From the NCBI RefSeq assembly GCF_001425785.1, contig NZ_LMDI01000006.1:62001-126000 (forward strand): a DNA stretch of 64,000 nucleotides, read 5' to 3'. The notes beneath the pieces were generated by a model. The model did no database searches, was not told where the DNA came from, and saw nothing but the letters and a program-made list of their open reading frames with translations. Each line of letters starts with the position of its first letter. The stretch's first letter is position 1. The DNA is from Rhizobacter sp. Root1221. GTDB taxonomy: Bacteria > Pseudomonadota > Gammaproteobacteria > Burkholderiales > Burkholderiaceae_C. This document shows, piece by piece, positions 1 through 7,709 of this stretch. A program made the translations under genes and the position numbers.

Positions 1-180
1 GAACAGCGGGTGATGGGCCTCATGATCGAAAGCCACCTGGAAGACGGCAAGCAGGACCTGTTGCCCGGCGCGCCGCTGCAGCGCGGCGTGTCGATCACCG
101 ACGGGTGCATCGGCTGGGCCAGCACCGAGCCGCTGCTGCGCCGGCTGGCCGAGGCGGTGCGCACACGCCGCCAGCGCTGA
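1..180 (+). CDS. aroG: 3-deoxy-7-phosphoheptulonate synthase, 3' end
   Basis: Partial gene: only the last 59 codons lie in the window. The reading frame opens at base 1 and stops at TGA 178-180. The residues MIESHLEDGKQD, then SITDGCIGW, then a short basic tail, match the C-terminus of class I (AroF/G/H-type) DAHP synthase. That enzyme condenses phosphoenolpyruvate and erythrose 4-phosphate in the first step of the shikimate pathway. The feedback-specificity residues lie outside the window, so the isozyme cannot be stated. It ends 3 bp before the convergent Lrp-type gene. The family call is safe; the symbol is generic. Confidence 0.88.
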   Translation, partial: EQRVMGLMIESHLEDGKQDLLPGAPLQRGVSITDGCIGWASTEPLLRRLAEAVRTRRQR

Positions 181-183
181 ACC

Positions 184-696
184 TCAGCGGCCCCGTTCGG
201 CGCGCCGCTCGTTGACGTTGTCGTCGATGGGCAGCGCGGCCTCGGACTTGATCTCCTTCAGCACGATGCTCGAGCGCACGTGGGTCACCCCCGGCAGCTT
301 GAAGATGGTGTCGTGCAGCAGCTGCTCGTAGTGCTTGATGTCGGACACGAGCACCGTGAAGATGTAGTCGGCCTGGCCCGTGGTGGACATGCAGCGCACG
401 ATCTGCGGCGTGGCCGCCACCGCTTCCTCGAACCGGCGCACGAGTTCCTCGCTGTGCTGGTTCAGGTTGGCCTCCACCACCACCGCCAGGTTCAGGCCCA
501 CCCGTTCCCGGTCGATGAGGGCGGTGTAACCCCGGATCACCCCCGCGGCCTCCATGTCCTTCACCCGCTTCCAGCACGGCGTGGGCGACAGGCCCACCGC
601 CTCGGAGAGCTGCTGCACCGTCTGCCGCGAATCGCGCTGCAGTTCCCGAAGGATCTTCAGGCTGTAGCGGTCAAGGAGAATGGAATCGTCACTCAT
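184..696 (-). CDS. Lrp/AsnC family transcriptional regulator
   Basis: A 170-residue DNA-binding regulator. The N-terminal winged helix-turn-helix covers about residues 8-67 (LDRYSLKILRELQ, then LSEAVGLSPTPCWKRVK). It is followed by the alpha-beta RAM/AsnC ligand-binding domain (ADYIFTVLV, LPGVTHVRSSIVL). An open frame continues upstream, but the ATG at 694-696 gives the canonical Lrp length and N-terminus. The gene is divergent from the indolepyruvate oxidoreductase gene with 93 bp between starts. Inference: it senses an aromatic or branched-chain amino acid and controls that oxidoreductase and itself. The ligand is not visible in the sequence. Confidence 0.93.
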   Translation of the reverse strand: MSDDSILLDRYSLKILRELQRDSRQTVQQLSEAVGLSPTPCWKRVKDMEAAGVIRGYTALIDRERVGLNLAVVVEANLNQHSEELVRRFEEAVAATPQIVRCMSTTGQADYIFTVLVSDIKHYEQLLHDTIFKLPGVTHVRSSIVLKEIKSEAALPIDDNVNERRAERGR

Positions 697-706
697 GGCG
701 CATCCG

Positions 707-724
707 GGAGAAGGATCTTTCTCC
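707..724. promoter_or_regulatory. Inverted repeat in the Lrp/oxidoreductase intergenic region
   Basis: GGAGAA (707-712) and TTCTCC (719-724) form perfect 6-bp arms around a 6-bp spacer. They lie 11-28 bp upstream of the Lrp-type start codon and inside the 93-bp divergent promoter region. It could be an autoregulatory operator or a leader hairpin of the regulator mRNA. No convincing -35/-10 pair is assigned to either gene. Confidence 0.35.
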
Positions 725-789
725 ACCAAGGGGAATCGCCAGTGTATTGAAGAAGCATTTCCTCCGGTTGGGAAACAAGAATTCCCCGC

Positions 790-3700
790 ATGGATGCTGT
801 TGCCCCTTCCCCCACCTGCCCCGTTCGCCGCCCCCACTACAAGCTGGAAGACAACCTGTGGGCGGAGGACGGCGTCGTGTTCCTCACGGGCACCCAGGCC
901 CTGGTCCGGCTGCTCGTGATGCAACGCGCCCGCGATGCCGCGCGCGGCCTCCACACCGAGGGGTTCGTCAGCGGCTACCGCGGGTCACCGCTCGGCCTGG
1001 TGGACCAGGCCATCTGGAAGGCCGGCCAACGGTTCAAGGACGCGGGCATCCGTTTTGTCCCGGCGATCAACGAAGAGCTGGGCGCCACGCAGGTGCTCGG
1101 CACCCAGCGTGTCGAACTCGACCCCGAGCGCACGGTCGAGGGTGTGTTTGGCATGTGGTACGGCAAGGGCCCCGGCGTGGACCGCGCCGGGGACGCCCTC
1201 AAGCACGGCAATGCGTTCGGCACGTCGCCGCGCGGTGGGGTGCTGGCGGTGGCCGGTGACGACCACGGCTGCGTGTCGTCGTCGATGCCCCACCAGAGCG
1301 ACCACGCGTTCATGGCCTGGGGCATGCCGGTGCTGCAACCGGCCAATGTGGCCGAGTACCTGGAGTTCGGCCTCTATGGCTACGAGCTCTCGCGTTTCTC
1401 GGGCGCGTGGGTGGGGTTTGCAGCGCTGTCCGAGGTGGTGGAAAGCGGCGCCACGGTGGACCTGGACCGGGTCAACGCCCGCGCCGCGGCGTGGCTGGAC
1501 GCCGATGCCGTGCGCGAGGCCACCGGCCACCAGGCCCCGGCCGACGGCCTGCACATCCGCTGGCCCGACCTGCCGTCGCTGGCCATCGAGGCGCGCATGG
1601 CCGCGAAGCTGCAGGCCGTGGCGGCGTTCGCGCGGGTCAACAGCGTGGACCGGCACGTGATCACGAGCGCCCGCGCAACGCTCGGCATCGTCACCTGCGG
1701 CAAGGCGCACCTCGACCTGATGGAGGTGCTGCGGCGCCTGGCCATCACGCCCGAGATGCTGTCGCAGGCCGGCGTGCGCCTTTACAAGGTGGGCCTGAGC
1801 TTCCCCATCGAAACCACCCGCATGAAGGCCTTTGCCGCCGGGCTGGAGGAGATCCTCGTGGTCGAGGAAAAAGGCGCGGTGGTCGAGACCCAGCTGCGCG
1901 ACCTGTTCTACAACGCACCGGCCGGCGCACGCCCGGCGCTGGTGGGCAAACACGACCGCGACGGCCACCCGCTGGTGTCGGCCCTCGGTGAACTGCGCCC
2001 GTCGCGGCTGATCGAGATCGTGGCGCGCTGGCTCGCCAGCCACCTGGGCGACAACGCGTTCGGCGACTTCCTGCAACACGTGCGCGACTTCACACCGCCG
2101 GCACTGCTGTCGAACGGCGCGGACACCGTCAAGCGGCTGCCCTACTTCTGCGCCGGCTGCCCGCACAACACCAGCACCAAGGTGCCCGAGGGGTCCAGGG
2201 CCCTGGCCGGCATCGGCTGCCACTTCATGGCGAACTGGATGAACCGCGACACCGAGGGCCTGATCCAGATGGGCGGCGAAGGGGTCGACTGGGTGTCCCA
2301 CGCCATGTTCACGCGCGTGCCCCACGTGTTCCAGAACCTCGGTGACGGCACGTACTACCACTCGGGCTACCTGGCGATCCGCCAGGCCGTCGCGGCCAAG
2401 GCCACCCTCACCTACAAGATCCTGTTCAACGATGCGGTGGCGATGACCGGCGGGCAGCCGGTGGACGGCCCCATCTCCGTCGATGCGATCGCACGCCAGG
2501 TGGAAAGCGAAGGGGTGCGCCAGGTGGTGGTGGTCAGCGACGACATCGGCAAGTACGACACGATCAAGTCGCGCTTCCCCGCCGGCACCGAGTTCCACGA
2601 CCGCGCCGAACTCGACGCCGTGCAGCGCCGCCTGCGCGAGATGCCAGGCGTGACCGTGTTGATCTACGAACAGACCTGCGCCGCCGAGAAGCGCCGGCGC
2701 CGCAAGAAAGGCGAGCTGGTCGACCCGGCCCGGCGCCTGTTCATCAACGAGGCGGTCTGCGAAGGGTGTGGCGACTGCTCGGTGCAGAGCAACTGCGTCG
2801 CCGTGCTGCCGCACGAGACGGCGCTTGGCCGCAAGCGCAAGATCGACCAGACCAACTGCAACAAGGACTACTCCTGCGCGAACGGCTTCTGCCCGAGCTT
2901 CGTGAGCGTGACCGGCGGCAAGCTGCGCCAGCGTGCCGGGGCATTGAGCACGGGCAAGGACGCCTTCCTGTCCCGTGTGAACGAGCTGGCCCGCCCGGAC
3001 GTCCACGCGTGGACCGCGCCCTACGACCTGCTGGTGACCGGCGTGGGGGGCACCGGCGTGGTCACGGTGGGCACGGTCATCGCGATGGCCGCACACCTCG
3101 AAGGCAAGAGCGCCAGCGTGCTCGACTTCATGGGCTTCGCGCAAAAAGGCGGCTCGGTGCTGAGCTTCGTGCGCCTGGCCGACGTGCCGTCCCGGCTCAA
3201 CCAGGTGCGCATCGACACGCAACAGGCGGACGCGATCCTCGCCTGCGACGTGGTGGTGGGCGCATCCCCCGAGGCGTTGCAGACCGTGCGCCACGGCCGC
3301 ACCCGGGTGCTTGCCAATGTGCACGAGATCCCGGTGGCCGAATCGTTGCGTGACCCGGACGCCAGCCTGAAGGTGGACCTGCTGCTCGAGAAGATGCGGT
3401 TCGTGGCCGGCGACGCGCAGGTGGAAACGTTCGACGCGCAGGCGCTCGCCGAGGAATTCCTCGGCGACACCATCGCCTCGAACATCCTCGCGATGGGTTA
3501 CGCCTGGCAGCGCGGGCTCGTGCCCGTGAGCCTGGAGGCCATCACCCTTGCCATCGAACTGAACAACGTGGCGGTGGATTCGAACCTGCTCGCGTTGTCG
3601 CTCGGCCGCCTGGCCGCGGCCGAACCGGCTGCGTTGCAGGCCTTGCGCAACGCGCCAGCCCAGGCCACCGCCGACGAGCCGCTGGACGCGCTGGTGTCAC

Positions 3701-4380
3701 GCGGGGTGTCCTGCCTGACCAGCTACCAGGACGCGGCGTGGGCCCGCCGTTTCGAAGACGTGGTGCGCCGCGTGGCGCGTGCCGAATCGGCGCTCGGCGG
3801 CGGCGAGTCGATGCCACTGTCCCGCACCGTGGCCCGCAGCCTGCAGAAGTTGATGAGCTACAAGGACGAGTACGAGGTGGCCCGCCTGTACACCGACGGC
3901 GCGTTCCGCAAGCAGCTGTCGGACCAGTTCGAAGGCGAGCTGAAGCTCGAGTTCCACATGGCGCCGCCCATGCTGTCGCGGTCGCGGGATGGCACGCCAC
4001 CGCGCAAGGTGCGCCTTGGTGCGTGGATGCTGCCCGCGATGCGTTGGCTCGCCCGCGGCAAGGTGCTGCGCGGCACCGTGTTCGACGTGTTCGGGCACAC
4101 CGCCGAGCGCCGCATGGAGCGCGAACTCATCGTCCAGTACGAGGCTCGGGTGGCCGAACTGCTGGAGGCGCTGCGCGCCGAGAACTGCGCGCTCGCCACC
4201 CAGATCGCGGCCATCCCGCTGTCGATGCGGGGTTACGGCCACGTCAAGGTCGCGAACATCGCGGTGGCCCGCGCCCGCGAGGCAGAACTGCTGCACCGCC
4301 TGCTGCCCGCCCGTTACCCGAAACCGCCGTCGAGCGGCCAGGCCGGGCAGTTCCGCGGCATTGCGGTGGTGGCGGGCTGA
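790..4380 (+). CDS. Indolepyruvate:ferredoxin oxidoreductase, fused alpha-beta form
   Basis: A 1196-residue cytosolic enzyme that oxidatively decarboxylates aryl-pyruvates from aromatic amino acid transamination to aryl-acetyl-CoA, reducing ferredoxin. The order is an N-terminal pyruvate:ferredoxin oxidoreductase-type domain (GFVSGYRGSPLG near residue 60), a TPP-binding domain (GIGCHFMANWM, then QMGGEGVDW), a cysteine-rich iron-sulfur segment starting near Cys657 (CEGCGDCSVQSNC), and a C-terminal gamma-type domain (VTGVGGTGVVTVG). The length of about 1190 is normal for the fused proteobacterial form, whereas archaea use separate IorA and IorB. The ATG at 790 begins the conserved region with little extension. 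The divergent Lrp-type gene is the probable regulator. Its stop codon directly abuts that of the convergent SnoaL-like gene. Confidence 0.94.
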   Translation: MDAVAPSPTCPVRRPHYKLEDNLWAEDGVVFLTGTQALVRLLVMQRARDAARGLHTEGFVSGYRGSPLGLVDQAIWKAGQRFKDAGIRFVPAINEELGATQVLGTQRVELDPERTVEGVFGMWYGKGPGVDRAGDALKHGNAFGTSPRGGVLAVAGDDHGCVSSSMPHQSDHAFMAWGMPVLQPANVAEYLEFGLYGYELSRFSGAWVGFAALSEVVESGATVDLDRVNARAAAWLDADAVREATGHQAPADGLHIRWPDLPSLAIEARMAAKLQAVAAFARVNSVDRHVITSARATLGIVTCGKAHLDLMEVLRRLAITPEMLSQAGVRLYKVGLSFPIETTRMKAFAAGLEEILVVEEKGAVVETQLRDLFYNAPAGARPALVGKHDRDGHPLVSALGELRPSRLIEIVARWLASHLGDNAFGDFLQHVRDFTPPALLSNGADTVKRLPYFCAGCPHNTSTKVPEGSRALAGIGCHFMANWMNRDTEGLIQMGGEGVDWVSHAMFTRVPHVFQNLGDGTYYHSGYLAIRQAVAAKATLTYKILFNDAVAMTGGQPVDGPISVDAIARQVESEGVRQVVVVSDDIGKYDTIKSRFPAGTEFHDRAELDAVQRRLREMPGVTVLIYEQTCAAEKRRRRKKGELVDPARRLFINEAVCEGCGDCSVQSNCVAVLPHETALGRKRKIDQTNCNKDYSCANGFCPSFVSVTGGKLRQRAGALSTGKDAFLSRVNELARPDVHAWTAPYDLLVTGVGGTGVVTVGTVIAMAAHLEGKSASVLDFMGFAQKGGSVLSFVRLADVPSRLNQVRIDTQQADAILACDVVVGASPEALQTVRHGRTRVLANVHEIPVAESLRDPDASLKVDLLLEKMRFVAGDAQVETFDAQALAEEFLGDTIASNILAMGYAWQRGLVPVSLEAITLAIELNNVAVDSNLLALSLGRLAAAEPAALQALRNAPAQATADEPLDALVSRGVSCLTSYQDAAWARRFEDVVRRVARAESALGGGESMPLSRTVARSLQKLMSYKDEYEVARLYTDGAFRKQLSDQFEGELKLEFHMAPPMLSRSRDGTPPRKVRLGAWMLPAMRWLARGKVLRGTVFDVFGHTAERRMERELIVQYEARVAELLEALRAENCALATQIAAIPLSMRGYGHVKVANIAVARAREAELLHRLLPARYPKPPSSGQAGQFRGIAVVAG

Positions 4381-4800
4381 TCAGGCCGTCGCCACCGTGG
4401 GCTCCGGCACCCCGAGGACCGACACCGCCAGGTCGGTGTCCATGTACTCGGTGATTTCGCGCAGCAAGCCCCCTTCGAGCCGGCACACGAAACAGTAGTG
4501 GTTGTCGTAGCGGGCACCCGCGCGGGTGGTCACCTTGCCGCGGGCCTCGACCACCACGAGGTCACCCTCGGCGACGACGCGCCAGGCGGTGCTCGTGTAG
4601 GTGTCGGCGAACCGCGCGAACAGCGGACGCAGCAGCTCCTGCCGCACCGCCTGCTTGCCGCGCCAGGTGCGTGACCACGCAGACACCCCCGCGATGGTCC
4701 AGCAGAAGTCGTCGGCCATCGCGTCCACGAGCGGGCGGCCGTTGCCCTTGGCGAGTTCATCGAAGATCGCCTGCATCCGTTGCTTGTTGTCGGTGGTCAT
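4381..4800 (-). CDS. SnoaL-like / nuclear transport factor 2 family protein
   Basis: A 139-residue protein with the one-domain cone fold of the NTF2/SnoaL superfamily. Its N-terminal helix starts MQAIFDELAKGNGRPLVDAM, and it has a conserved tryptophan in a short strand (DDFCWTIAG) and alternating strands to the C-terminus (VVEARGKVTTRAG, then YCFVCRLEGG). Family members include polyketide cyclases, limonene-epoxide hydrolases and many proteins of unknown substrate. The frame stays open far upstream, but the ATG at 4798-4800 overlaps the stop of the MerR gene (ATGA), so the two are translated as a pair. Inference: an enzyme or binding protein induced by the MerR ligand. The substrate is unknown. 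Confidence 0.85.
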   Translation of the reverse strand: MTTDNKQRMQAIFDELAKGNGRPLVDAMADDFCWTIAGVSAWSRTWRGKQAVRQELLRPLFARFADTYTSTAWRVVAEGDLVVVEARGKVTTRAGARYDNHYCFVCRLEGGLLREITEYMDTDLAVSVLGVPEPTVATA

Positions 4801-5222
4801 GGTGTTTCTCCGGGTGGGGGTGGCGGCACGAAAGGATCGAGCAACGGGCGCTTGCCGCTGGCCTGCCACTCGCCGTAGAAATTGATCTTGGCGTCCAGCA
4901 ACGCGAGTGCATCGGTCCACTCGGCGATGGTGCGTTGCACCCGCTCGCGGTGGGCCTGCAGCATCTGGCGGCGTTCGACGAGCGTGGACTTGCCCTGCTG
5001 GACCAGCCGCGTGTAGCGGCGCATGTCGGCCACCGGCATGCCGCTGCGGCGCAGCCGCTCCATCAGCCGCAACCAGCCCACGTGCTGCGCGGTGTAGACA
5101 CGCCGCCCGCCGGCGTCCCGTGTCACGCCGGGCACCAGGCCCTGGGTTTCGTACCAGCGGAGGGTGTGCACGCTGCGGCCGGTGAGCGCGGCCAGCGCGC
5201 CGATGTGAAGAGGTTCGTTCAT
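4797..5222 (-). CDS. MerR family transcriptional regulator
   Basis: A 141-residue regulator. The N-terminal MerR helix-turn-helix (HIGALAALTGRSVHTLRWYE) and the wing residue pattern GGRRVY are clear. A long C-terminal coiled-coil dimerisation helix (about residues 85-125) follows. There are no cysteine clusters of the metal-sensing subgroups, so a small-molecule or redox ligand is more likely. The promoter at 5234-5264 has the long 19-bp spacer with a central palindrome that MerR proteins untwist. The regulator therefore very probably controls its own two-gene operon with the SnoaL-like gene. Confidence 0.93.
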   Translation of the reverse strand: MNEPLHIGALAALTGRSVHTLRWYETQGLVPGVTRDAGGRRVYTAQHVGWLRLMERLRRSGMPVADMRRYTRLVQQGKSTLVERRQMLQAHRERVQRTIAEWTDALALLDAKINFYGEWQASGKRPLLDPFVPPPPPGETP

Positions 5223-5233
5223 GGTGTCCGGCT

Positions 5234-5264
5234 ATTTGACAAGCTCGAGTGCACTCGAAGTCAA
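5234..5264 (-). promoter_or_regulatory. MerR-type promoter and operator
   Basis: Read on the minus strand, a -35 element TTGACT (5259-5264) is followed by a 19-bp spacer and a -10 element TCAAAT (5234-5239). Inside the spacer is a perfect 14-bp palindrome, TCGAGTGCACTCGA (5245-5258). A spacer of 19-20 bp with a centred palindrome is diagnostic of promoters activated by MerR-family proteins. It lies 12 bp upstream of the MerR start codon. Confidence 0.85.
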
Positions 5265-5313
5265 GCACCGATTCAACCGGAACGCCAGGCCCCGGCCCGG
5301 ACGCGGGTGAACC

Positions 5314-6480
5314 TCAGCTGCGCCGTGCCGCGCTGAGCCAGGCCACCCCGCCGGCCACCACACCCCAGAACGCCGACCCGATGCCGAGGAAACTGACACC
5401 GGACAACGTCACGAGGAAGGTGAGCAGCGCCGCATCCCGGTGCTTTTCGTCGCGCAGCGCACCGGCCAGGCCGGTGCCGATGGTGCTGAGCAGCGCCAGC
5501 CCGGCCACCGCCACCACGAGCTCCCGCGGCAGCGCCGTGAACAGGCCCGCCACCGCCCCGCCGGCCAGCCCGGCCACCACGTAGAACACCCCGGCGGCCA
5601 CCGAGGCGGTGTAGCGCCGCGCCGGGTCGGCGTGGGCCTCGGGGCTGAGGCAGATGGCCGCGGTGATGGCGGCCAGGTTCACCGTGTGCCCGCCAAACGG
5701 CGCCAGCAGCAGCGACGCCACGCCGGTGGCACCAACCACCGGCGACACCGGGATGCGGTACCCCGCGGCCCGTTGCGCGGCCACGCCGGGCAGGTTCTGA
5801 GAGGCCATCGTGACGAGGAAGAGCGGCAGCGCGATGCCCACCAGCGCGCGCACCGACCACGCCGGCGAGGTCCACACCGGCTGCGCCCAGCCCCAGGCCA
5901 CCTGCCCGCCCTGCAACAGCCCCAGCCATCCGGCGATCCCGATGCCCACCAGCAACACCCCCGGCACCGCATACCGCGGCCACCAGCGCCGGCCGGCCAG
6001 GAAGGCCGCGGCCATGCCGATCACCAGCGCCGGCTGCACCCCGCTGGCCAGCACGGCGTCGAGCGCAAAACGGGTCAGCACCCCGGCCAGCAACGCAGAT
6101 GCGATGGCCGCGGGAATGTGGTCCATCACCTGCTCGAACCAGCCGGTGTACCCCACGATGGCGATCAACACGGCACACACCAGGAACGCACCGATCGCCT
6201 CGGCCATGGGCACGCCTTGGGTGGCCGCGATCAGGGCCGCACCGGGGGTGGACCAGGCGGTCAGCACCGGCTGCCGGTACCACCACGACAGCCCGAGGCT
6301 CGTGAGGCCCATGCCGAGCCCCACCGCCCAGATCCACGAGGCCGTCTGGGCCGGCGTGGCACCCAGCGCCTGCGCCGCCGCAAAAACCAGCGCCACCGAA
6401 CTGGTGAACCCCACGAGCACAGCCACGAATCCCGCGACGGTGGCGGACAGAGAGAGGTCGGCGAGGAGCGAACGTGTCAC
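5314..6480 (-). CDS. benE: BenE family benzoate/H+ symporter-type inner membrane transporter
   Basis: A 388-residue polytopic membrane protein with about 11-12 hydrophobic helices. The N-terminus (SATVAGFVAVLVGFTSSVAL) and the segment PFGGHTVNLAAITAAICLS are characteristic of the BenE family, which imports benzoate with protons. It starts with GTG at 6478-6480, preceded by GGAGA at good spacing. No benzoate dioxygenase or catechol genes lie nearby, so the true substrate is uncertain: another aromatic acid or a purine-like compound is possible. It is co-directional with the upstream map gene but separated from it by 125 bp. The family call is firm; the substrate is inferred. Confidence 0.88.
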   Translation of the reverse strand: MTRSLLADLSLSATVAGFVAVLVGFTSSVALVFAAAQALGATPAQTASWIWAVGLGMGLTSLGLSWWYRQPVLTAWSTPGAALIAATQGVPMAEAIGAFLVCAVLIAIVGYTGWFEQVMDHIPAAIASALLAGVLTRFALDAVLASGVQPALVIGMAAAFLAGRRWWPRYAVPGVLLVGIGIAGWLGLLQGGQVAWGWAQPVWTSPAWSVRALVGIALPLFLVTMASQNLPGVAAQRAAGYRIPVSPVVGATGVASLLLAPFGGHTVNLAAITAAICLSPEAHADPARRYTASVAAGVFYVVAGLAGGAVAGLFTALPRELVVAVAGLALLSTIGTGLAGALRDEKHRDAALLTFLVTLSGVSFLGIGSAFWGVVAGGVAWLSAARRS

Positions 6481-6526
6481 GACAGGGTCTCCGGAAAAGT
6501 CAGGGCGCCATCATCGCCGCACCTCG

Positions 6527-6539
6527 GGTTCCCGGAACC
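6527..6539. promoter_or_regulatory. Perfect inverted repeat upstream of the benE-like gene
   Basis: GGTTCC-C-GGAACC is a 13-bp perfect inverted repeat centred about 53 bp upstream of the benE-like start codon. It is a candidate operator. No matching regulator can be named. Confidence 0.3.
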
Positions 6540-6604
6540 GCACGTCGACGCCGGCCGTTCGGCATCGAGCACCTCGAGGACCTTCCGACCGCTGACCCGC
6601 GACG

Positions 6605-6625
6605 CCTACCCGATGGCCGGGTAGG
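6605..6625 (-). terminator. Hairpin overlapping the map stop codon
   Basis: CCTACCCG (6605-6612) and CGGGTAGG (6618-6625) are perfect 8-bp arms around a 5-base loop. The stem includes the TAG stop of map on the minus strand. No uridine run follows, so this is an atypical or partial terminator, or an mRNA 3'-end stabilising structure. Confidence 0.35.
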
Positions 6626-7400
6626 TGCCGTACCCGTCGGGCCAGGCGGTCAGCACGTCGAACCCCTCGGGCGTGACCGCCACCATGTGCTCCCACTGCG
6701 CCGACAATGAGCGGTCGCGCGTGACCACGGTCCAGCCGTCGGGCAATTCGCGGGTGGCGGCCTGGCCGGCGTTGATCATGGGCTCGATGGTGAACACCAT
6801 GCCGGGTTCCAGCCGCAGCCCCTGGCCCGGCCGGCCGTAGTGGAGCACCTGCGGATCGTCGTGGTAGATGCGGCCGATGCCGTGCCCGCAGTACTCGCGC
6901 ACCACGCTGAACCCCTGGGCCAGCGCCACGCCCTGGATCGCATGCCCCACGTCGCCGAGCGTGGCCCCGGGGCGCACCGCCCGGATGCCCGCGCACATGG
7001 CGTCATAGGTGGTGTCGACCAGGCGCCGCGCCAGCGGTGACGGCGTGCCCACGAAGTACATGCGGCTCGTGTCACCGAACCAACCGTCCTTGATGACTGC
7101 CACGTCGATGTTGATGATGTCGCCGTCCTTCAGCCGCTTCAGCGGCGATGGGATGCCGTGGCACACCACCTGGTTGACGGAGGTACAGATGGTCTTCGGG
7201 AACCCGTGGTACCCGATGTTGGCCGGCGTGGCGCCCTGCACGTGCACGATGTGGTCGTGGCAGAGGCGGTCGAGGTCGTCGGTGGTGACGCCGGGCCGGA
7301 CGTGGTCCCCGATCATGCGCAGCACGTCGGCCGCGAGCGCGCCGGCCTGCCGCGCCATGGCGATTTCCTCGGGCGTCTTGATGACGTGGGCGCCCTTCAT
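6606..7400 (-). CDS. map: Type I methionine aminopeptidase
   Basis: A 264-residue cytosolic metallopeptidase that removes the initiator methionine. The five metal ligands of MetAP1 are recognisable: Asp in IINIDVAV, Asp in GDTSRMYF, His in CGHGIGR, Glu in TIEPMI and Glu in QWEHMV. The substrate-pocket HGFPKTICTS is also present. It is therefore predicted to be active, with no N-terminal zinc-finger extension. Its ATG overlaps the stop codon of the upstream ParD-like gene (ATGA). The housekeeping map usually lies beside rpsB-tsf, so this one is probably an accessory copy. Pairing with a ParD-like gene suggests a specialised or stress-linked role. Confidence 0.95.
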   Translation of the reverse strand: MKGAHVIKTPEEIAMARQAGALAADVLRMIGDHVRPGVTTDDLDRLCHDHIVHVQGATPANIGYHGFPKTICTSVNQVVCHGIPSPLKRLKDGDIINIDVAVIKDGWFGDTSRMYFVGTPSPLARRLVDTTYDAMCAGIRAVRPGATLGDVGHAIQGVALAQGFSVVREYCGHGIGRIYHDDPQVLHYGRPGQGLRLEPGMVFTIEPMINAGQAATRELPDGWTVVTRDRSLSAQWEHMVAVTPEGFDVLTAWPDGYGTYPAIG

Positions 7401-7663
7401 CGCGCGGCCCGGCGCCGCGCCGCCTTCGGTTCGGGTGCCGGCGGATGCGCGGCATCGATCAGCAGCGACAGTTCGTCCATGCCGGACTGCCGCGCCCGCA
7501 GCATCAGCTGGCAGATGTCGCCATGGCAGAGGCCGGGGTTCAGCTCGGCCAGCATGCCCACCCGCATCCAGTGTTCGGCTTGTGCGTTGATGGAGCGGCT
7601 CAGCGCATCGCTGGCCGTGCGCAGGTTCTCATGCATGAGGTCGGAAATCTTGACAATGCCCAT
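7397..7663 (-). CDS. ParD-like antitoxin-family protein
   Basis: An 88-residue protein resembling the ParD-like family. The N-terminus reads MGIVKISDLMHENLRTASDA, followed by an amphipathic helix (SINAQAEHWMRVGMLAELNP) and a basic Arg/Lys tail. These proteins resemble the DNA-binding antitoxin half of type II toxin-antitoxin pairs, but no toxin gene follows. The partner, through a 4-base overlap, is map. The start at 7661-7663 puts the inverted repeat 7680-7695 about 17 bp upstream, as expected for an autoregulated operon. The role is inferred. Confidence 0.75.
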   Translation of the reverse strand: MGIVKISDLMHENLRTASDALSRSINAQAEHWMRVGMLAELNPGLCHGDICQLMLRARQSGMDELSLLIDAAHPPAPEPKAARRRAAR

Positions 7664-7679
7664 GGCCGCGATGATACAC

Positions 7680-7695
7680 GTTCCGTATATGGAAC
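7680..7695. promoter_or_regulatory. Inverted repeat upstream of the ParD-like/map operon
   Basis: GTTCC (7680-7684) and GGAAC (7691-7695) flank GTATAT. CGTATAT also occurs twice as a direct repeat in the same segment. This AT-rich patch in an otherwise GC-rich region lies 17-32 bp upstream of the ParD-like start and probably holds both the promoter and an autoregulatory operator. Confidence 0.5.
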
Positions 7696-7709
7696 GTATA
7701 TCAATGATC

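Noticed and set aside
985-3324. A 779-codon minus-strand frame
   Set aside because: It is antisense to the indolepyruvate oxidoreductase, with His/Gln/Arg-rich shadow composition and no motif.
4378-4383. TGATCA palindrome formed by two abutting stop codons
   Set aside because: A simple consequence of convergent genes with zero spacing. No terminator hairpin is seen there.
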